A stretch of DNA of 64,000 nucleotides from Chryseobacterium herbae. Lineage in GTDB: Bacteria > Bacteroidota > Bacteroidia > Flavobacteriales > Weeksellaceae. The position numbers were made by a program, and so were the translations under genes. How positions within the stretch are numbered: position 1 is the first letter of the stretch; every line of letters begins with the position of its first letter. Of this stretch, positions 41,321 through 50,219 are shown one piece after another. Below the pieces are notes generated by a model. That model saw only the letters and a list, made by a program, of their open reading frames with translations, had not been told where the DNA came from and ran no database searches. The DNA is taken from positions 186,001 to 250,000 of the forward strand of contig NZ_JAOAMU010000005.1 in NCBI RefSeq assembly GCF_025154075.1, written 5' to 3'.

Positions 41321-41833
41321 ATGAGGACTTTTAAGATATTTTTTAATACCATCCGAAGCATGAGCCTGAAAAAGATCATGCGTCTTTTATCACTTCTTCT
41401 TCCCCATCCTCTTTTTGCATTATTAAGCTTTCATGCAACGGTACAGGCTTTCGCCATTGCTCAGAAAAAGTTTCCGAAAACGGCATCTAACAACGGTATC
41501 GGAAATGCTTTCAGACACGCGCTTTGGTGCTGTTTCATCATGATGTACTGCTGCAAGGTCTCTTCACCGGAAAAAGCACTGAATTTCTGCAAGAGAATAA
41601 CCGATATGCATGAAGAACTCTTTCCCAATCAACCTTTGGAAACGAAAATGGATCTTCACAACAACAAAATCGGTATGGATTATTTCATGGAACTGCTTCC
41701 GGGAATTCACCGCCAGTTTTTTGAAAAGAATTTTTTCATCGACAGTCTTGCCAAGAAAATGGATGATGCGAAGGTTTTGAAAAATTTAGATGATGACTTT
41801 GAGGGATATCTGGTTTATCTTGATGAGAAATAA
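41321..41833 (+). CDS. DUF6973-like protein
   Basis: A 170-residue protein with a basic N-terminus, a hydrophobic stretch (about 22-48) and conserved-looking motifs NNGIGNAFRHALWCC (about 58-72), ITDMHEELFP (about 92-101) and MDLHNNKIGMDYF (about 108-120). The His and Asn-rich pattern suits a family of hypothetical Bacteroidota proteins, and DUF6973 is the best match from memory. The ATG lies directly on the accD terminator, so a later start such as the Met at codon 14 is possible. Function unknown. Confidence 0.65.
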   Translation: MRTFKIFFNTIRSMSLKKIMRLLSLLLPHPLFALLSFHATVQAFAIAQKKFPKTASNNGIGNAFRHALWCCFIMMYCCKVSSPEKALNFCKRITDMHEELFPNQPLETKMDLHNNKIGMDYFMELLPGIHRQFFEKNFFIDSLAKKMDDAKVLKNLDDDFEGYLVYLDEK

Positions 41834-41927
41834 TAACTAAATTTTTCACGGTTTACTAAAGAGAATTTCTGCCTTTATGATGTTTATATCAAAAAAACAT
41901 TTACATTTAGCACTAATTCACAATTCC

Positions 41928-42752
41928 ATGAAGAATACTCTATTATTAATCATTATATTTTGTGTTTCATTTTGTAAATCTCAAAATGTAAGACCTGACA
42001 AAGAAGTAAATGTTCTTTTTATTGGAAATAGTTTAACCTATTTTCATGATATGCCGAAAATGCTTCAGGCCATGTTGAACGAAACCGATCAAAATTTTAA
42101 AATCTATCAAAGTACTTTTCCTGGTATGTCTTTGTCTGATCATCTTGACAATATTATTGTCGCCCAGACTGAAAACATGATAAATACCCGAAAAAAGACC
42201 GACTCCGAAACTACGGAGACAGAGAAAATGATTGCCGAAAGAAATTGGGATGTCATTATTATGCAGACCGGACAAGTGAGTATTTTAATTCCTGAAGATA
42301 GAGATCTGGATATTGACCATTCCATAAAGGCAATAAAGAAAATGGTTTCTAATCCGGATTGTAAATTCATATTATTCACAACATGGGCAGGAAAGGAGAA
42401 TTATCCCCAAAAATACTGCTATCCATCTAAAATAATCCTTGCCCCGGCATCCTGCTCGCCGCTGATTAAAGATTTTGAGCAACATCAAAAATTACTTTCG
42501 GAGGGCCACAGTTTACTGGCGTCCAAAAATGATTTAATTCAATCTAAAAACGGTGAAAAGTTTTATGAAGTCATGACGAAACATCCAGATATTGAACTGT
42601 TAGAAGATGAAATTCATCCCAATAAAACGGGTTCATTTTTCAATGCATGCATTTTCTATAGTCTTCTCACCAATAAAGATGCATCACAGCTAAAATATTT
42701 AGGGGAAATTAAACCGGAAACAGCCAATACATTAAAGAGAATGGCAAAGTAA
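41928..42752 (+). CDS. Exported SGNH-hydrolase-like protein (DUF4886 type)
   Basis: Translation from ATG 41928 gives 274 residues with a signal peptide (MKNTLLLIIIFCVSFCKSQ). The block I motif VLFIGNSLTYFHDMPKMLQ carries GNS, the variant nucleophile motif of SGNH hydrolases; an Asn-Thr rich block NWDVIIMQTGQVS follows, and the catalytic D-x-x-H is probably DEIHPNKTG near the C-terminus. This layout fits DUF4886 and related esterases. Seventeen upstream residues of a longer ORF would hide the signal peptide. It probably acts on an ester at the cell surface. Confidence 0.75.
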   Translation: MKNTLLLIIIFCVSFCKSQNVRPDKEVNVLFIGNSLTYFHDMPKMLQAMLNETDQNFKIYQSTFPGMSLSDHLDNIIVAQTENMINTRKKTDSETTETEKMIAERNWDVIIMQTGQVSILIPEDRDLDIDHSIKAIKKMVSNPDCKFILFTTWAGKENYPQKYCYPSKIILAPASCSPLIKDFEQHQKLLSEGHSLLASKNDLIQSKNGEKFYEVMTKHPDIELLEDEIHPNKTGSFFNACIFYSLLTNKDASQLKYLGEIKPETANTLKRMAK

Positions 42753-42883
42753 AATGTATCACTGTAGGATGGCAAAATTGGTGAGGAAATCTTAATTAAA
42801 AATCTTGCCTTTTCGGCAATACTGCTTTTTCAATTTCTCTTTTTAGTAATTTTCACTACATTTAAAATCCAAAATAAAATTAA

Positions 42884-44287
42884 ATGGTCCTCAGCAGAAT
42901 TTGGTCGGCTTTCATTATCATTGCCATTGGCATCGCCAGTATAAAATACATTTCGTCTGGCCACTACAAAACCATCTTCAATGATATGGTGGTAGGAAAA
43001 GGCGGTGATACGGTTCAGATCGCTTCACAACCGATGAATGCGCTTACCCCCGTTGTCAGAGATAGCCTGATGAAAAAGAATGATTTTGCGGACAGCAGAA
43101 TTCATTACAAAACAGATTCTCTTAAACAGAATGTAAAGGTCTACAGGGTTCAGGAAGCAGATGGCGTGATCGGAACCTCCGAAACGGCCGTTAAGATCTG
43201 TATCGGTCTAATCGGGATTATGACCCTGTTCATGGGATTCATGAGTATTGCTGAAAAAGCAGGAGGAATTAATCTGTTGAGCCGGTTAATTCAACCTTTT
43301 TTCTCAAAATTATTTCCTGATATTCCTAAGAACCACCCGGCTTTCGGGCATATGCTGATGAATTTCAGCGCGAATCTTCTGGGATTGGACAATGCCGCCA
43401 CTCCATTCGGTTTAAAAGCGATGGAAAGCCTCCAGACATTAAACCCCAATAAAGACACTGCCAGCAATTCACAGATCATGTTTCTGTGTCTTCATGCAGG
43501 CGGTATGACCTTGATTCCGGTTTCTATCATTGCCTTAAGAGCTTCTGCCGGCTCCAAAAACCCCACGGACATCTTCCTTTACTGCATGATCGCCACTTTT
43601 GCAGCGACATTAGCAGCCATGATCATTGTTTCAATTTATCAAAAAATCAATTTATTAAAACCTACTGTTATTGCATACATAGGCGGAGTTTCGGTACTTA
43701 TCGGACTTCTTGTATGGTATTTGACCGGTCTTAATAAAACCGAGCTGGATACTTTCAGCCAGGTTTTAAGTAACGGGCTTATCCTCTTCATTTTCCTTGC
43801 GATAGTTCTGGGGGCAGTTTATAAAAAAATCAATGTTTTTGATGCGTTTATTGAAGGCGCTAAAGAAGGATTTACAACCTGTGTCAAAATTATCCCTTAT
43901 CTGGTAGGAATGCTGATTGCTATTTCCTTACTGAGGACTTCAGGGGTTTTTGACGTAATTATCGACGGAATGAAATGGCTAGCGAATACCGCAGGTGCCG
44001 ATCCGAGATTTGTAGACGGACTTCCCACTGCATTGATCAAACCTCTTTCAGGATCTGGAGCCAGAGGAATGATGGTAGATACGATGGCAACTTTCGGAGC
44101 AGACAGTTTCCAAGGAAAACTAGCCGCAGTTCTTCAGGGAAGCTCAGATACGACGTTTTACGTGATTGCGGTATATTTTGGAGCCGTAGCCGTAAAGAAC
44201 ACAAGATACACGGTAATTGCTATGCTTTTGGCGGATCTGGTGGGGGTTATTACTTCGATTGTGCTGGCGTATTTGTTTTTCGCGTAA
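42884..44287 (+). CDS. Fused SpmA/SpmB-like nucleoside-recognition membrane protein
   Basis: A 467-residue protein with about ten membrane helices and two halves. The first half carries the Gate/nucleoside recognition pattern MLMNFSANLLGLDNAATPFG (about 155-174), as in SpmA; the second half carries KIIPYLVGMLIAISLLRTSG (about 334-353) and PLSGSGARGM (about 383-392), as in SpmB. In Bacillus the two are separate spore maturation proteins; fused forms occur in non-sporulating Bacteroidota with unknown role. It is followed by a REP doublet. Confidence 0.88.
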   Translation: MVLSRIWSAFIIIAIGIASIKYISSGHYKTIFNDMVVGKGGDTVQIASQPMNALTPVVRDSLMKKNDFADSRIHYKTDSLKQNVKVYRVQEADGVIGTSETAVKICIGLIGIMTLFMGFMSIAEKAGGINLLSRLIQPFFSKLFPDIPKNHPAFGHMLMNFSANLLGLDNAATPFGLKAMESLQTLNPNKDTASNSQIMFLCLHAGGMTLIPVSIIALRASAGSKNPTDIFLYCMIATFAATLAAMIIVSIYQKINLLKPTVIAYIGGVSVLIGLLVWYLTGLNKTELDTFSQVLSNGLILFIFLAIVLGAVYKKINVFDAFIEGAKEGFTTCVKIIPYLVGMLIAISLLRTSGVFDVIIDGMKWLANTAGADPRFVDGLPTALIKPLSGSGARGMMVDTMATFGADSFQGKLAAVLQGSSDTTFYVIAVYFGAVAVKNTRYTVIAMLLADLVGVITSIVLAYLFFA

Positions 44288-44294
44288 AAAGAAT

Positions 44295-44319
44295 GGTGGC
44301 TTCGAGAGCCTCAGCCACC
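44295..44319. repeat. REP-like palindrome, left unit
   Basis: GGTGGCTTCGAGAGCCTCAG then CCACC. The ends GGTGGCT and AGCCACC pair to a hairpin. It is repeated inverted 177 bases away at 44472-44496 with a single mismatch. Confidence 0.8.
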
Positions 44320-44471
44320 GACAATCCGTATCAATCTAAGTTAAATAAAGATTTCAAATCATAAACATCAACAAAAAACACACTCTTGTGTAGATGACTT
44401 CCGATTAGGGCAAATCAGTTAAAAATATTTAATAATAAAACATCATCAAAAAGTCACGATTAAATCTTCTG

Positions 44472-44496
44472 GGTGGCTGAGGCACTCGAAGCCACC
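44472..44496. repeat. REP-like palindrome, right unit (inverted)
   Basis: GGTGGCTGAGGCACTCGAAG then CCACC, the reverse complement of the left unit except for one base. The pair makes a BIME-like structure in the 262-base gap. Confidence 0.8.
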
Positions 44497-44549
44497 GTTC
44501 AGCATTTATCAGAAGCCATCATTAACTTTAAAATATAAACTTCAAATTT

Positions 44550-44939
44550 ATGATCACAGATAAAGAATTCACCTTAAGATTAATACGTCAGTTAACCCAA
44601 GCACTGGAAAAACTGATTTTAGACAAGCCTGAAGAAAGTTTAATGCAGAAAGAATTAGACTTTGAGTCTTTAATGAGAGACATTTTCAAATTTGATTTTA
44701 CTACACTTGCCTCAAAAACAAAAGAGGAAATTATAGAAATCGTCAACGAAAGACAGGAAAGAGATCATAAAGATTATTACGAAATGCTGGGGAATCTTTT
44801 CTATTTTAAAGGCAGAGGAGAAAAAAATAATGAGTTTTTAGATAAAGCAAAAACGTTCTACGAGTTGTATCTTCAAACTAGCGGAATTTTTGCACTTCCT
44901 GTTATTAACAGAATCAACGAAATAAAAAAAAGCACTTGA
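44550..44939 (+). CDS. Small helical protein of unknown function (DUF6483-like)
   Basis: A 129-residue soluble, mostly helical and charged protein opening MITDKEFTLRLIRQLTQALE. The segment DYYEMLGNLFYFKGRGEKNN and then LDKAKTFYELYLQTSG resembles a TPR-like helical pair. DUF6483 is a possible family from its N-terminal pattern, not verified. It is a single-gene unit with a REP doublet upstream and a shared bidirectional terminator downstream. No function can be given. Confidence 0.7.
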   Translation: MITDKEFTLRLIRQLTQALEKLILDKPEESLMQKELDFESLMRDIFKFDFTTLASKTKEEIIEIVNERQERDHKDYYEMLGNLFYFKGRGEKNNEFLDKAKTFYELYLQTSGIFALPVINRINEIKKST

Positions 44940-44955
44940 ATAAAGTGCTTTTGTA
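44928..44955. terminator. Bidirectional terminator between the helical protein and tonB
   Basis: AAAAGCACTT and AAGTGCTTTT form a perfect 10-base stem around GAATA, with A and T runs on either side. It overlaps the last codons of the upstream gene. Confidence 0.88.
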
Positions 44956-44957
44956 TT

Positions 44958-45845
44958 TTAGAATGTAATTTTATAAGATCCGGTGGAGGATGTGCTTGCC
45001 TTTTCCGCTTTTACATATTTCTTAACCCAGGAAACTCCTGTAGAAGATATACAGGGATCCGATGTTCCTCCCGATCTTTTGGCAGAGACTACATTTCCAG
45101 CTTTATCCACCGTATAGGCAATGGTGATGGTTCCGCTTGCCGTACAACTGTTACTAGGCTGTGCACCCCCTCTTCCCATGGTTCCGGGAATATAACCAAT
45201 CAGCTTTCTGTCGATTCCTACTTTACTGTCTCCGTTTCCGTCTCCTCCTAATGGATCTCCTGCATTTCCGATTCCTTCACCAGTTCCCTGACTTCCGGCT
45301 TTTGTTCCTCTTCCTCTGATCAGGTTTCCGATGGCTGCTGTTCCTTTTCCATCCCCGTTTCCGGTTTTAGAATTGGCGGTTGTGGCTCCGGATTTCTTAG
45401 TATTTTTTGAAGCGCTTGCACTCGTGGCGGTCTTCTTATCGGCTTTCTTGGATTCTTCTTTCTTAGGAATGCTTACCTTCGAATTACTTCCTGTAATCAC
45501 CTTTTCCTTCACCTCTGCTTTCTTGGGTTCAGGTGCTGGTTCAGGTTTTATGACCGTTTTCGTTTCAGGCACGGCCGTTTCAACAGGTTCAGGAGTTACT
45601 TCTTCAGTGGCTGCAGCAAGACTTCCCGGCTGATCTGCCGGCTCTTCAATCCCTTTCCCATTTCTGTTATCACCGAAATTAACGAGCATCGTTGTAACGA
45701 CTTCATCAGACTGCTTATCCAGTTCCGGCTTTAGTTTATAAAGAAAAACAAAAAGCAGGATTCCAGACCAGATAAGGATAGAAAGTACTGCACTTTTTAT
45801 CCTGTCTTTGTTTTGCTCGTTTTTGTTTACCGTGTAACTTTTCAT
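44958..45845 (-). CDS. tonB: TonB/TolA-like energy transducer
   Basis: A 295-residue protein with one N-terminal membrane helix (about 19-38), a long Pro/Glu/Lys and Gly/Asn-rich linker (about 60-220, including PEPAPEPKKAEVKEK and GDPLGGDGNGDSK) and a short C-terminal domain (ASGTITIAYTVDKAGNVVSA onward) with GTSDPCISSTGVSWVKK. It is the third gene of an exbB-exbD-tonB operon and would link the proton motive force to TonB-dependent receptors such as the one in the cys operon. TolA cannot be fully excluded from sequence. Confidence 0.85.
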   Translation of the reverse strand: MKSYTVNKNEQNKDRIKSAVLSILIWSGILLFVFLYKLKPELDKQSDEVVTTMLVNFGDNRNGKGIEEPADQPGSLAAATEEVTPEPVETAVPETKTVIKPEPAPEPKKAEVKEKVITGSNSKVSIPKKEESKKADKKTATSASASKNTKKSGATTANSKTGNGDGKGTAAIGNLIRGRGTKAGSQGTGEGIGNAGDPLGGDGNGDSKVGIDRKLIGYIPGTMGRGGAQPSNSCTASGTITIAYTVDKAGNVVSAKRSGGTSDPCISSTGVSWVKKYVKAEKASTSSTGSYKITF

Positions 45846-45878
45846 TTTAAATGATTCTTTCCGACTGTTTCGGAGTCA

Positions 45879-46277
45879 CTATTTATCTTTAACGGTTGCA
45901 ATCGCAATGTTAAATTTATTTTTTTCAGCAATTTCCATCACAAAGACAACATCTTTGTGCATCGTATTTTCATCCGCCCGAATAGTAAAAGATCTATTCG
46001 TTTGATCTGTTAATTTACTGACAATGACAGATTCCAGCTGGTCTCTTGTCACAGGATTATCATCTACAAAATACGTTCCGTCCGGTTTAATACTTACCGT
46101 CAAAGGATTAGGAATATTATCTTCAACCGCTCCCGCTTTAGGCAACTTTACATCAATCGCACTTTGATTGGCGGCGGATGAAGTGATCATAAAGAATATC
46201 AGCATCAGCAAGATAACATCGGTCATCGCTGCCAAACTGAATTCGGGATTCGCTTTATTTCTTCTCTGAATTTTCAT
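45879..46277 (-). CDS. exbD: ExbD/TolR biopolymer transport protein
   Basis: A 132-residue inner-membrane protein with one N-terminal helix. The opening NKANPEFSLAAMTDVILLML holds the conserved membrane Asp of ExbD/TolR that carries protons. The periplasmic part has VKLPKAGAVEDN and the late RADENTMHKDVVFVME pattern, as usual. It lies between exbB (82 bases upstream) and tonB (33 bases downstream). ExbD is preferred over TolR only by the adjacent TonB-like gene. Confidence 0.92.
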   Translation of the reverse strand: MKIQRRNKANPEFSLAAMTDVILLMLIFFMITSSAANQSAIDVKLPKAGAVEDNIPNPLTVSIKPDGTYFVDDNPVTRDQLESVIVSKLTDQTNRSFTIRADENTMHKDVVFVMEIAEKNKFNIAIATVKDK

Positions 46278-46359
46278 CTTTTTACTTTTCTTTTTTTAAC
46301 GGTCAGATGGAATCGCTACTGTTTGAAAACATTCTAGGAAGCGATTTCATAAGAAAGAT

Positions 46360-47064
46360 TTATAAAGGTTTGTTGATAAGGTCTAAAAATTCTCCGGACA
46401 TATTCTGTGCTTTCAATACAAATCTGTCAATTCTCGTTAAAAGAATATTGTAGAAAAAGTTAGCTGGAATGGCTACCGCCAAACCTACCGCCGTCTGTCC
46501 CAATGCCGTATAAATACCTTCAGACAATGTTTTTGGCGAGAAAGATCCCGTTGCATGAGAAAGGTTGAAGAATGCTATAATCATCCCTATAACCGTTCCC
46601 AAAAGTCCCAGCATCGGCGCGATACTTGGTACCACAGCTAGAAGGTTCAGATTCCTTTCCATATTGGCTACCTCTATCTGTGCCTGGGATTCCATGGCAC
46701 TTACAATGTCAGAAACAGGACGTCCCAGTCTTGAAATTCCTTTTTCCAGAATTCTGCCTTCAGGAGAGTTCTGCTTTTTTGCATAATCTGCAGCCGACTC
46801 TATCTTTCCTTCTTTGATAAAATCTTCAATATTCTCCATGAAATTAGCATCTGTTTTTGAAGTCAGCCTTTTAATAAAGAAGAAACGTTCAAAAAACAGG
46901 TATAGCGAAAACACACCTAAAGCCAGAACGACAAACATCACTATTTTAGCGAAAGCCCCTCCGTGGAACATGATCTTCCAAAATGAAAATTCTAAATCGT
47001 CTGTTGCAACTGCAGGAGCAGTAATCTGTGCAAATAAAATCTGAGTAAGTTCCGTTAACAGCAT
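46360..47064 (-). CDS. exbB: ExbB/TolQ/MotA proton channel protein
   Basis: A 234-residue inner-membrane protein with three helices (about 33-54, 143-165, 187-208). The MotA/TolQ/ExbB signature is GLLGTVIGMIIAFFNLS and TALGQTAVGLAVAIPANFFY. With ExbD it forms the pentamer-dimer motor powering TonB. The cytoplasmic loop has AMESQAQIEVANMERNLNLL. It opens the tonB operon, and a 170-base gap separates it from the next gene upstream on the minus strand. Confidence 0.95.
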   Translation of the reverse strand: MLLTELTQILFAQITAPAVATDDLEFSFWKIMFHGGAFAKIVMFVVLALGVFSLYLFFERFFFIKRLTSKTDANFMENIEDFIKEGKIESAADYAKKQNSPEGRILEKGISRLGRPVSDIVSAMESQAQIEVANMERNLNLLAVVPSIAPMLGLLGTVIGMIIAFFNLSHATGSFSPKTLSEGIYTALGQTAVGLAVAIPANFFYNILLTRIDRFVLKAQNMSGEFLDLINKPL

Positions 47065-47234
47065 TAATGTGAATTTTTATAAAAATTTAACGACAAATGT
47101 AGTGGAATATTATGAATTGCTCTCTTAAAAAATGCTTAAAAACAACTTAAAGTTTGTTATGATTTAGAGACAGCAAATTTCTCTCCAAAAGAAAATTTGA
47201 AAAGAAATTTGATATAAAAAGGATGAAAAAGTGG

Positions 47235-47696
47235 CTATTCCTCGCCTACATCAATGTCATCCTGTGTAAATTCGCATTTTAAACGGAATGGGATCGGTGT
47301 ATCAGATCCCGTATAGAAATCGTCGATAGTACCCTTCCATATGACCTGAAGTTCACCTTCTTCATTTTTCTCAAACTGAAGCTCATTATCGTAGATAAAG
47401 GCATCATCGTCGTCGAATAAATCCACTTCCGTGTAGGTTTCTTCTTCAGAATCATTAATCCTGATCACTTTTCCTTCAATTTCCTTCGATTCGATAGGAA
47501 AATCGAAAATTTCAAGTGAAAGCTGCGGAAAGTTGTACTGTAATGAATCATCATCTACATGATCCAAACTGTCATCCGTTATAATTTCAACCTCTAATAA
47601 ATGTTGTTGGTTGCTGTAGACCGCTTTACAATAAGTGTTTCTAATATTGTATTTTAGAGTCTCCTCCGGATGGTAAATTTTTAAAATCCCTTTCAT
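47235..47696 (-). CDS. Acidic protein of unknown function
   Basis: A 153-residue soluble protein, strongly acidic (runs such as DDSLDHVDDDS and DLFDDDDAFIYDNE). It has no signal peptide or membrane helix and the alternating pattern hints at a beta-rich fold. I do not recognise the family. It lies upstream of exbB in the same direction, but a 170-base gap makes co-transcription uncertain. The overall amino-acid use looks like that of a normal host gene. Confidence 0.7.
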   Translation of the reverse strand: MKGILKIYHPEETLKYNIRNTYCKAVYSNQQHLLEVEIITDDSLDHVDDDSLQYNFPQLSLEIFDFPIESKEIEGKVIRINDSEEETYTEVDLFDDDDAFIYDNELQFEKNEEGELQVIWKGTIDDFYTGSDTPIPFRLKCEFTQDDIDVGEE

Positions 47697-47836
47697 TATT
47701 TCTTAAAAAGAGCTGTAATAATATGATTGTTAAACGTTTTAGACAAAGATAAAAAATTGATTCAAAGTTGAAAATATTTTGAAAATTATTTTTTTAAATC
47801 ATTATGATTGATCATTCCGTATATGTCAATAATACT

Positions 47837-47844
47837 TACTTTTG
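47837..47844 (+). promoter_or_regulatory. -7 element upstream of the DUF885 gene
   Basis: TACTTTTG fits TAnnTTTG and lies 19 bases before the ATG at 47864. This spacing argues against a longer ORF start at 47804, which would begin upstream of the promoter. Confidence 0.55.
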
Positions 47845-47863
47845 CTGCATAAAGATTCTGAAA

Positions 47864-49660
47864 ATGAAAAACATTTTATCAAAAGGTATTGTAGGACTTG
47901 GACTGGTGATCAGCCTTGCTTCCTGCAAAAAATCCGATTCTCCCCTGACGAAGGTGACACCTACGAATATGGATTCCATTGCATCCAGGTATTATGAGCA
48001 GTATCTGAAATTATATCCTTTAGAAGCTACTTCTCAGGGAGATACAAGATACAACGACCAGCTTCCGATCAATATTGACAAGGATTTTATTTCCGGAGAG
48101 GTTGCTTTTTACAATTCTGTACAAAAACAGCTGGAAAGCGTTGATTACAAAGGACTTTCGGATGAAGAAAAAGTAGTTTACGATGTCCTGGATTATACTT
48201 TAAAAGATAAAATCGAGGCCTATGCCTATCACCCGGAATATATTCCTTTCACGCAGTTTGGAGGACTTCCCCTGAATTTTCCTCTGTATGGAAGCGGCGA
48301 AGGAAGTCAGCCTTTTAAAACAGAAAAAGACTACATCGACTGGCTGAAAAGAATGGAAAAATTCCCGGAATGGATGAATGCAGCTGCTGACAATTTCCGT
48401 GAAGGAATCACCAATAAAGTGGTCCTTCCTAAAAAACTGGTCGTTAAAATGATCCCTCAGATGAGAGCAGAAGAGATCACAACGGCTGATATGGATAAAA
48501 ATATTTTCTACGGCCCGGTAAAAAATTTCCCGAAAAGCTTTACCCAGGCTCAGAAAGATAAATATTCCGCGCTTTATGCAGAAGCGATCACCAAAAAGAT
48601 CATTCCGGCTTATACCAAAATGGGCACATTCCTGGAGAAGGAATATCTGCCAAAAGCAAGAGACACGGATGGCTACAACAGTCTTCCGAACGGAAATGAG
48701 ATCTACAGGTATTATGCTAAAAGCTGGACGACAACCAAGAAATCACCAGAGGAAATCAATAAAATCGGGCTTCAACAGGTCGCTATGCTTCGTGCTGAAA
48801 TGGAGAAAGTAAAACAGCAGGTCGGTTTTTCCGGAACACTGGAAGAGTTTATCAATTTTGTAAAAACAGATCCTAAAGCGATGCCGTATAAGACATCTAA
48901 GGAGGTTTTAAATGGATTTAACGGTATTTTAGCGAAGATTACTCCTAAGCTGAAAACAATGTTCAGCGTATCGCCGAAAACGAAGTTTGAGATCAGACAA
49001 ACGGAAAAATTCAGGGAAGCAAGTGCCAGCGCAGAGTATATCCAGGGAACTCCGGATGGAAAAAGACCGGGAATATTTTATATGCCGCTTCCTGACCCAA
49101 CTAAATTCAATGTGACTTCAGGGATGGAATCTCTTTTCCTTCACGAAGCGATACCGGGACACCATTATCAGGTTTCTCTTCAGCAGGAAAACACCAAGCT
49201 TCCTAAATTCATGAGATTTGGATGGTTTGGAGCGTATGGAGAAGGCTGGGCGCACTATTGTGAGACTCTTGGACCTGAATTTGGTCTTTACACAGACCCT
49301 TACCAGAAAATGGGTTACCTGAGCGATCAGATGCTGAGAGCGGTAAGATTGGTCGTAGATACCGGAATTCATACCGGAACTATGACTAGAGAGGAAGCTA
49401 TTAAATATTTCCTGAGCAATATTTCTTATGATGAAGCCAGCGCTACGGCAGAGGTGGAAAGATATATGGCAATGCCGGGACAGGCGTTAGGTTACAAAAT
49501 CGGATCGTTGAGAATCCGTGAGCTTAGAGAAAAGTATCAGAAAGAGCTTGGCAAGAAGTTTAATTTAGCAAGCTTCCATGATGAGATCTTAAGTCAGGGA
49601 TGTCTTCCATTGGATGTTTTAAACAGGAAGATGGATCTTTGGGCTAAGAAGCAGCAATAG
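47864..49660 (+). CDS. DUF885 lipoprotein, probable metallopeptidase
   Basis: Translation from ATG 47864 gives 598 residues with a lipoprotein signal (GLVISLASC, Cys about 21) followed by KKSDSP. A zinc-binding-like motif LFLHEAIPGHHYQ (about 424-436) is the core of DUF885 and of the related carboxypeptidase family; EGWAHYCE some 30 residues on supplies the likely third ligand. The protein is probably an outer-membrane-anchored metallopeptidase. A start at 47804 would precede the -7 box. A terminator follows. Confidence 0.9.
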   Translation: MKNILSKGIVGLGLVISLASCKKSDSPLTKVTPTNMDSIASRYYEQYLKLYPLEATSQGDTRYNDQLPINIDKDFISGEVAFYNSVQKQLESVDYKGLSDEEKVVYDVLDYTLKDKIEAYAYHPEYIPFTQFGGLPLNFPLYGSGEGSQPFKTEKDYIDWLKRMEKFPEWMNAAADNFREGITNKVVLPKKLVVKMIPQMRAEEITTADMDKNIFYGPVKNFPKSFTQAQKDKYSALYAEAITKKIIPAYTKMGTFLEKEYLPKARDTDGYNSLPNGNEIYRYYAKSWTTTKKSPEEINKIGLQQVAMLRAEMEKVKQQVGFSGTLEEFINFVKTDPKAMPYKTSKEVLNGFNGILAKITPKLKTMFSVSPKTKFEIRQTEKFREASASAEYIQGTPDGKRPGIFYMPLPDPTKFNVTSGMESLFLHEAIPGHHYQVSLQQENTKLPKFMRFGWFGAYGEGWAHYCETLGPEFGLYTDPYQKMGYLSDQMLRAVRLVVDTGIHTGTMTREEAIKYFLSNISYDEASATAEVERYMAMPGQALGYKIGSLRIRELREKYQKELGKKFNLASFHDEILSQGCLPLDVLNRKMDLWAKKQQ

Positions 49661-49687
49661 ATTTATATAAAAAAATAAAAATAATAG

Positions 49688-49724
49688 AGATGGGATGATT
49701 AATTTTAATGTCCCATCTTTTTTA
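49688..49724 (+). terminator. Intrinsic terminator after the DUF885 gene
   Basis: AGATGGGA and TCCCATCT pair around a 15-base loop, followed by TTTTT. Confidence 0.8.
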
Positions 49725-49740
49725 ATTTAACTTTATTACA

Positions 49741-50187
49741 ATGATCATAGAAAGCCTGAGATCTCTTTATAACAGAGATTTGAATAAACTAAAAACTGAA
49801 ATAGAATCCTATCAGAATGAAGCTTCGATCTGGAAAACCGACCAAAACATTACCAATTCAGCCGGAAATCTATGCCTCCATCTGGTTGGAAACCTTAACA
49901 ACTTCATTGGTGCTGAGCTTGGAAAAACCGGCTATGTCAGAAACCGGGAGCTGGAATTTTCACTGAAAGATATTCCTCAGACAGAACTTTTAGCAATGGC
50001 AGAAGCCACTACAGCCATGGTTGATCAAGTCCTCAGCCAGTTGACTCCGGAAGACCTTGAAAAGGAATATCCTCTTGTCGTTTTTGAAGATAAAATGACT
50101 ACAGGATACTTTCTCATCCACCTGATTACCCATCTGGACTATCATCTGGGCCAGATCAATTATCACAGAAGACTGCTTGATCTATAA
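49741..50187 (+). CDS. DinB-family (DUF1572-like) protein
   Basis: A 148-residue four-helix bundle protein. Histidines expected for the DinB metal site are visible: LCLHLVGNLNNF (about 41-52) and HLITHLDYHLGQINYHRR (about 127-144). DinB proteins bind Zn or Ni and often act as thiol-dependent transferases, but this subgroup has no assigned reaction. It is a one-gene unit. It converges on the endonuclease III gene with 32 bases between stops, in which only a weak hairpin was seen. Confidence 0.85.
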   Translation: MIIESLRSLYNRDLNKLKTEIESYQNEASIWKTDQNITNSAGNLCLHLVGNLNNFIGAELGKTGYVRNRELEFSLKDIPQTELLAMAEATTAMVDQVLSQLTPEDLEKEYPLVVFEDKMTTGYFLIHLITHLDYHLGQINYHRRLLDL

Positions 50188-50219
50188 AATACAAAAAAGC
50201 TTATAGAAGAAATACATTT

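Noticed and set aside
43975..44364. 129-codon plus-strand ORF overlapping the SpmA/SpmB-like gene
   Set aside because: It lies in another frame of a well-conserved gene and has Arg/Ser-rich composition typical of a shadow frame.
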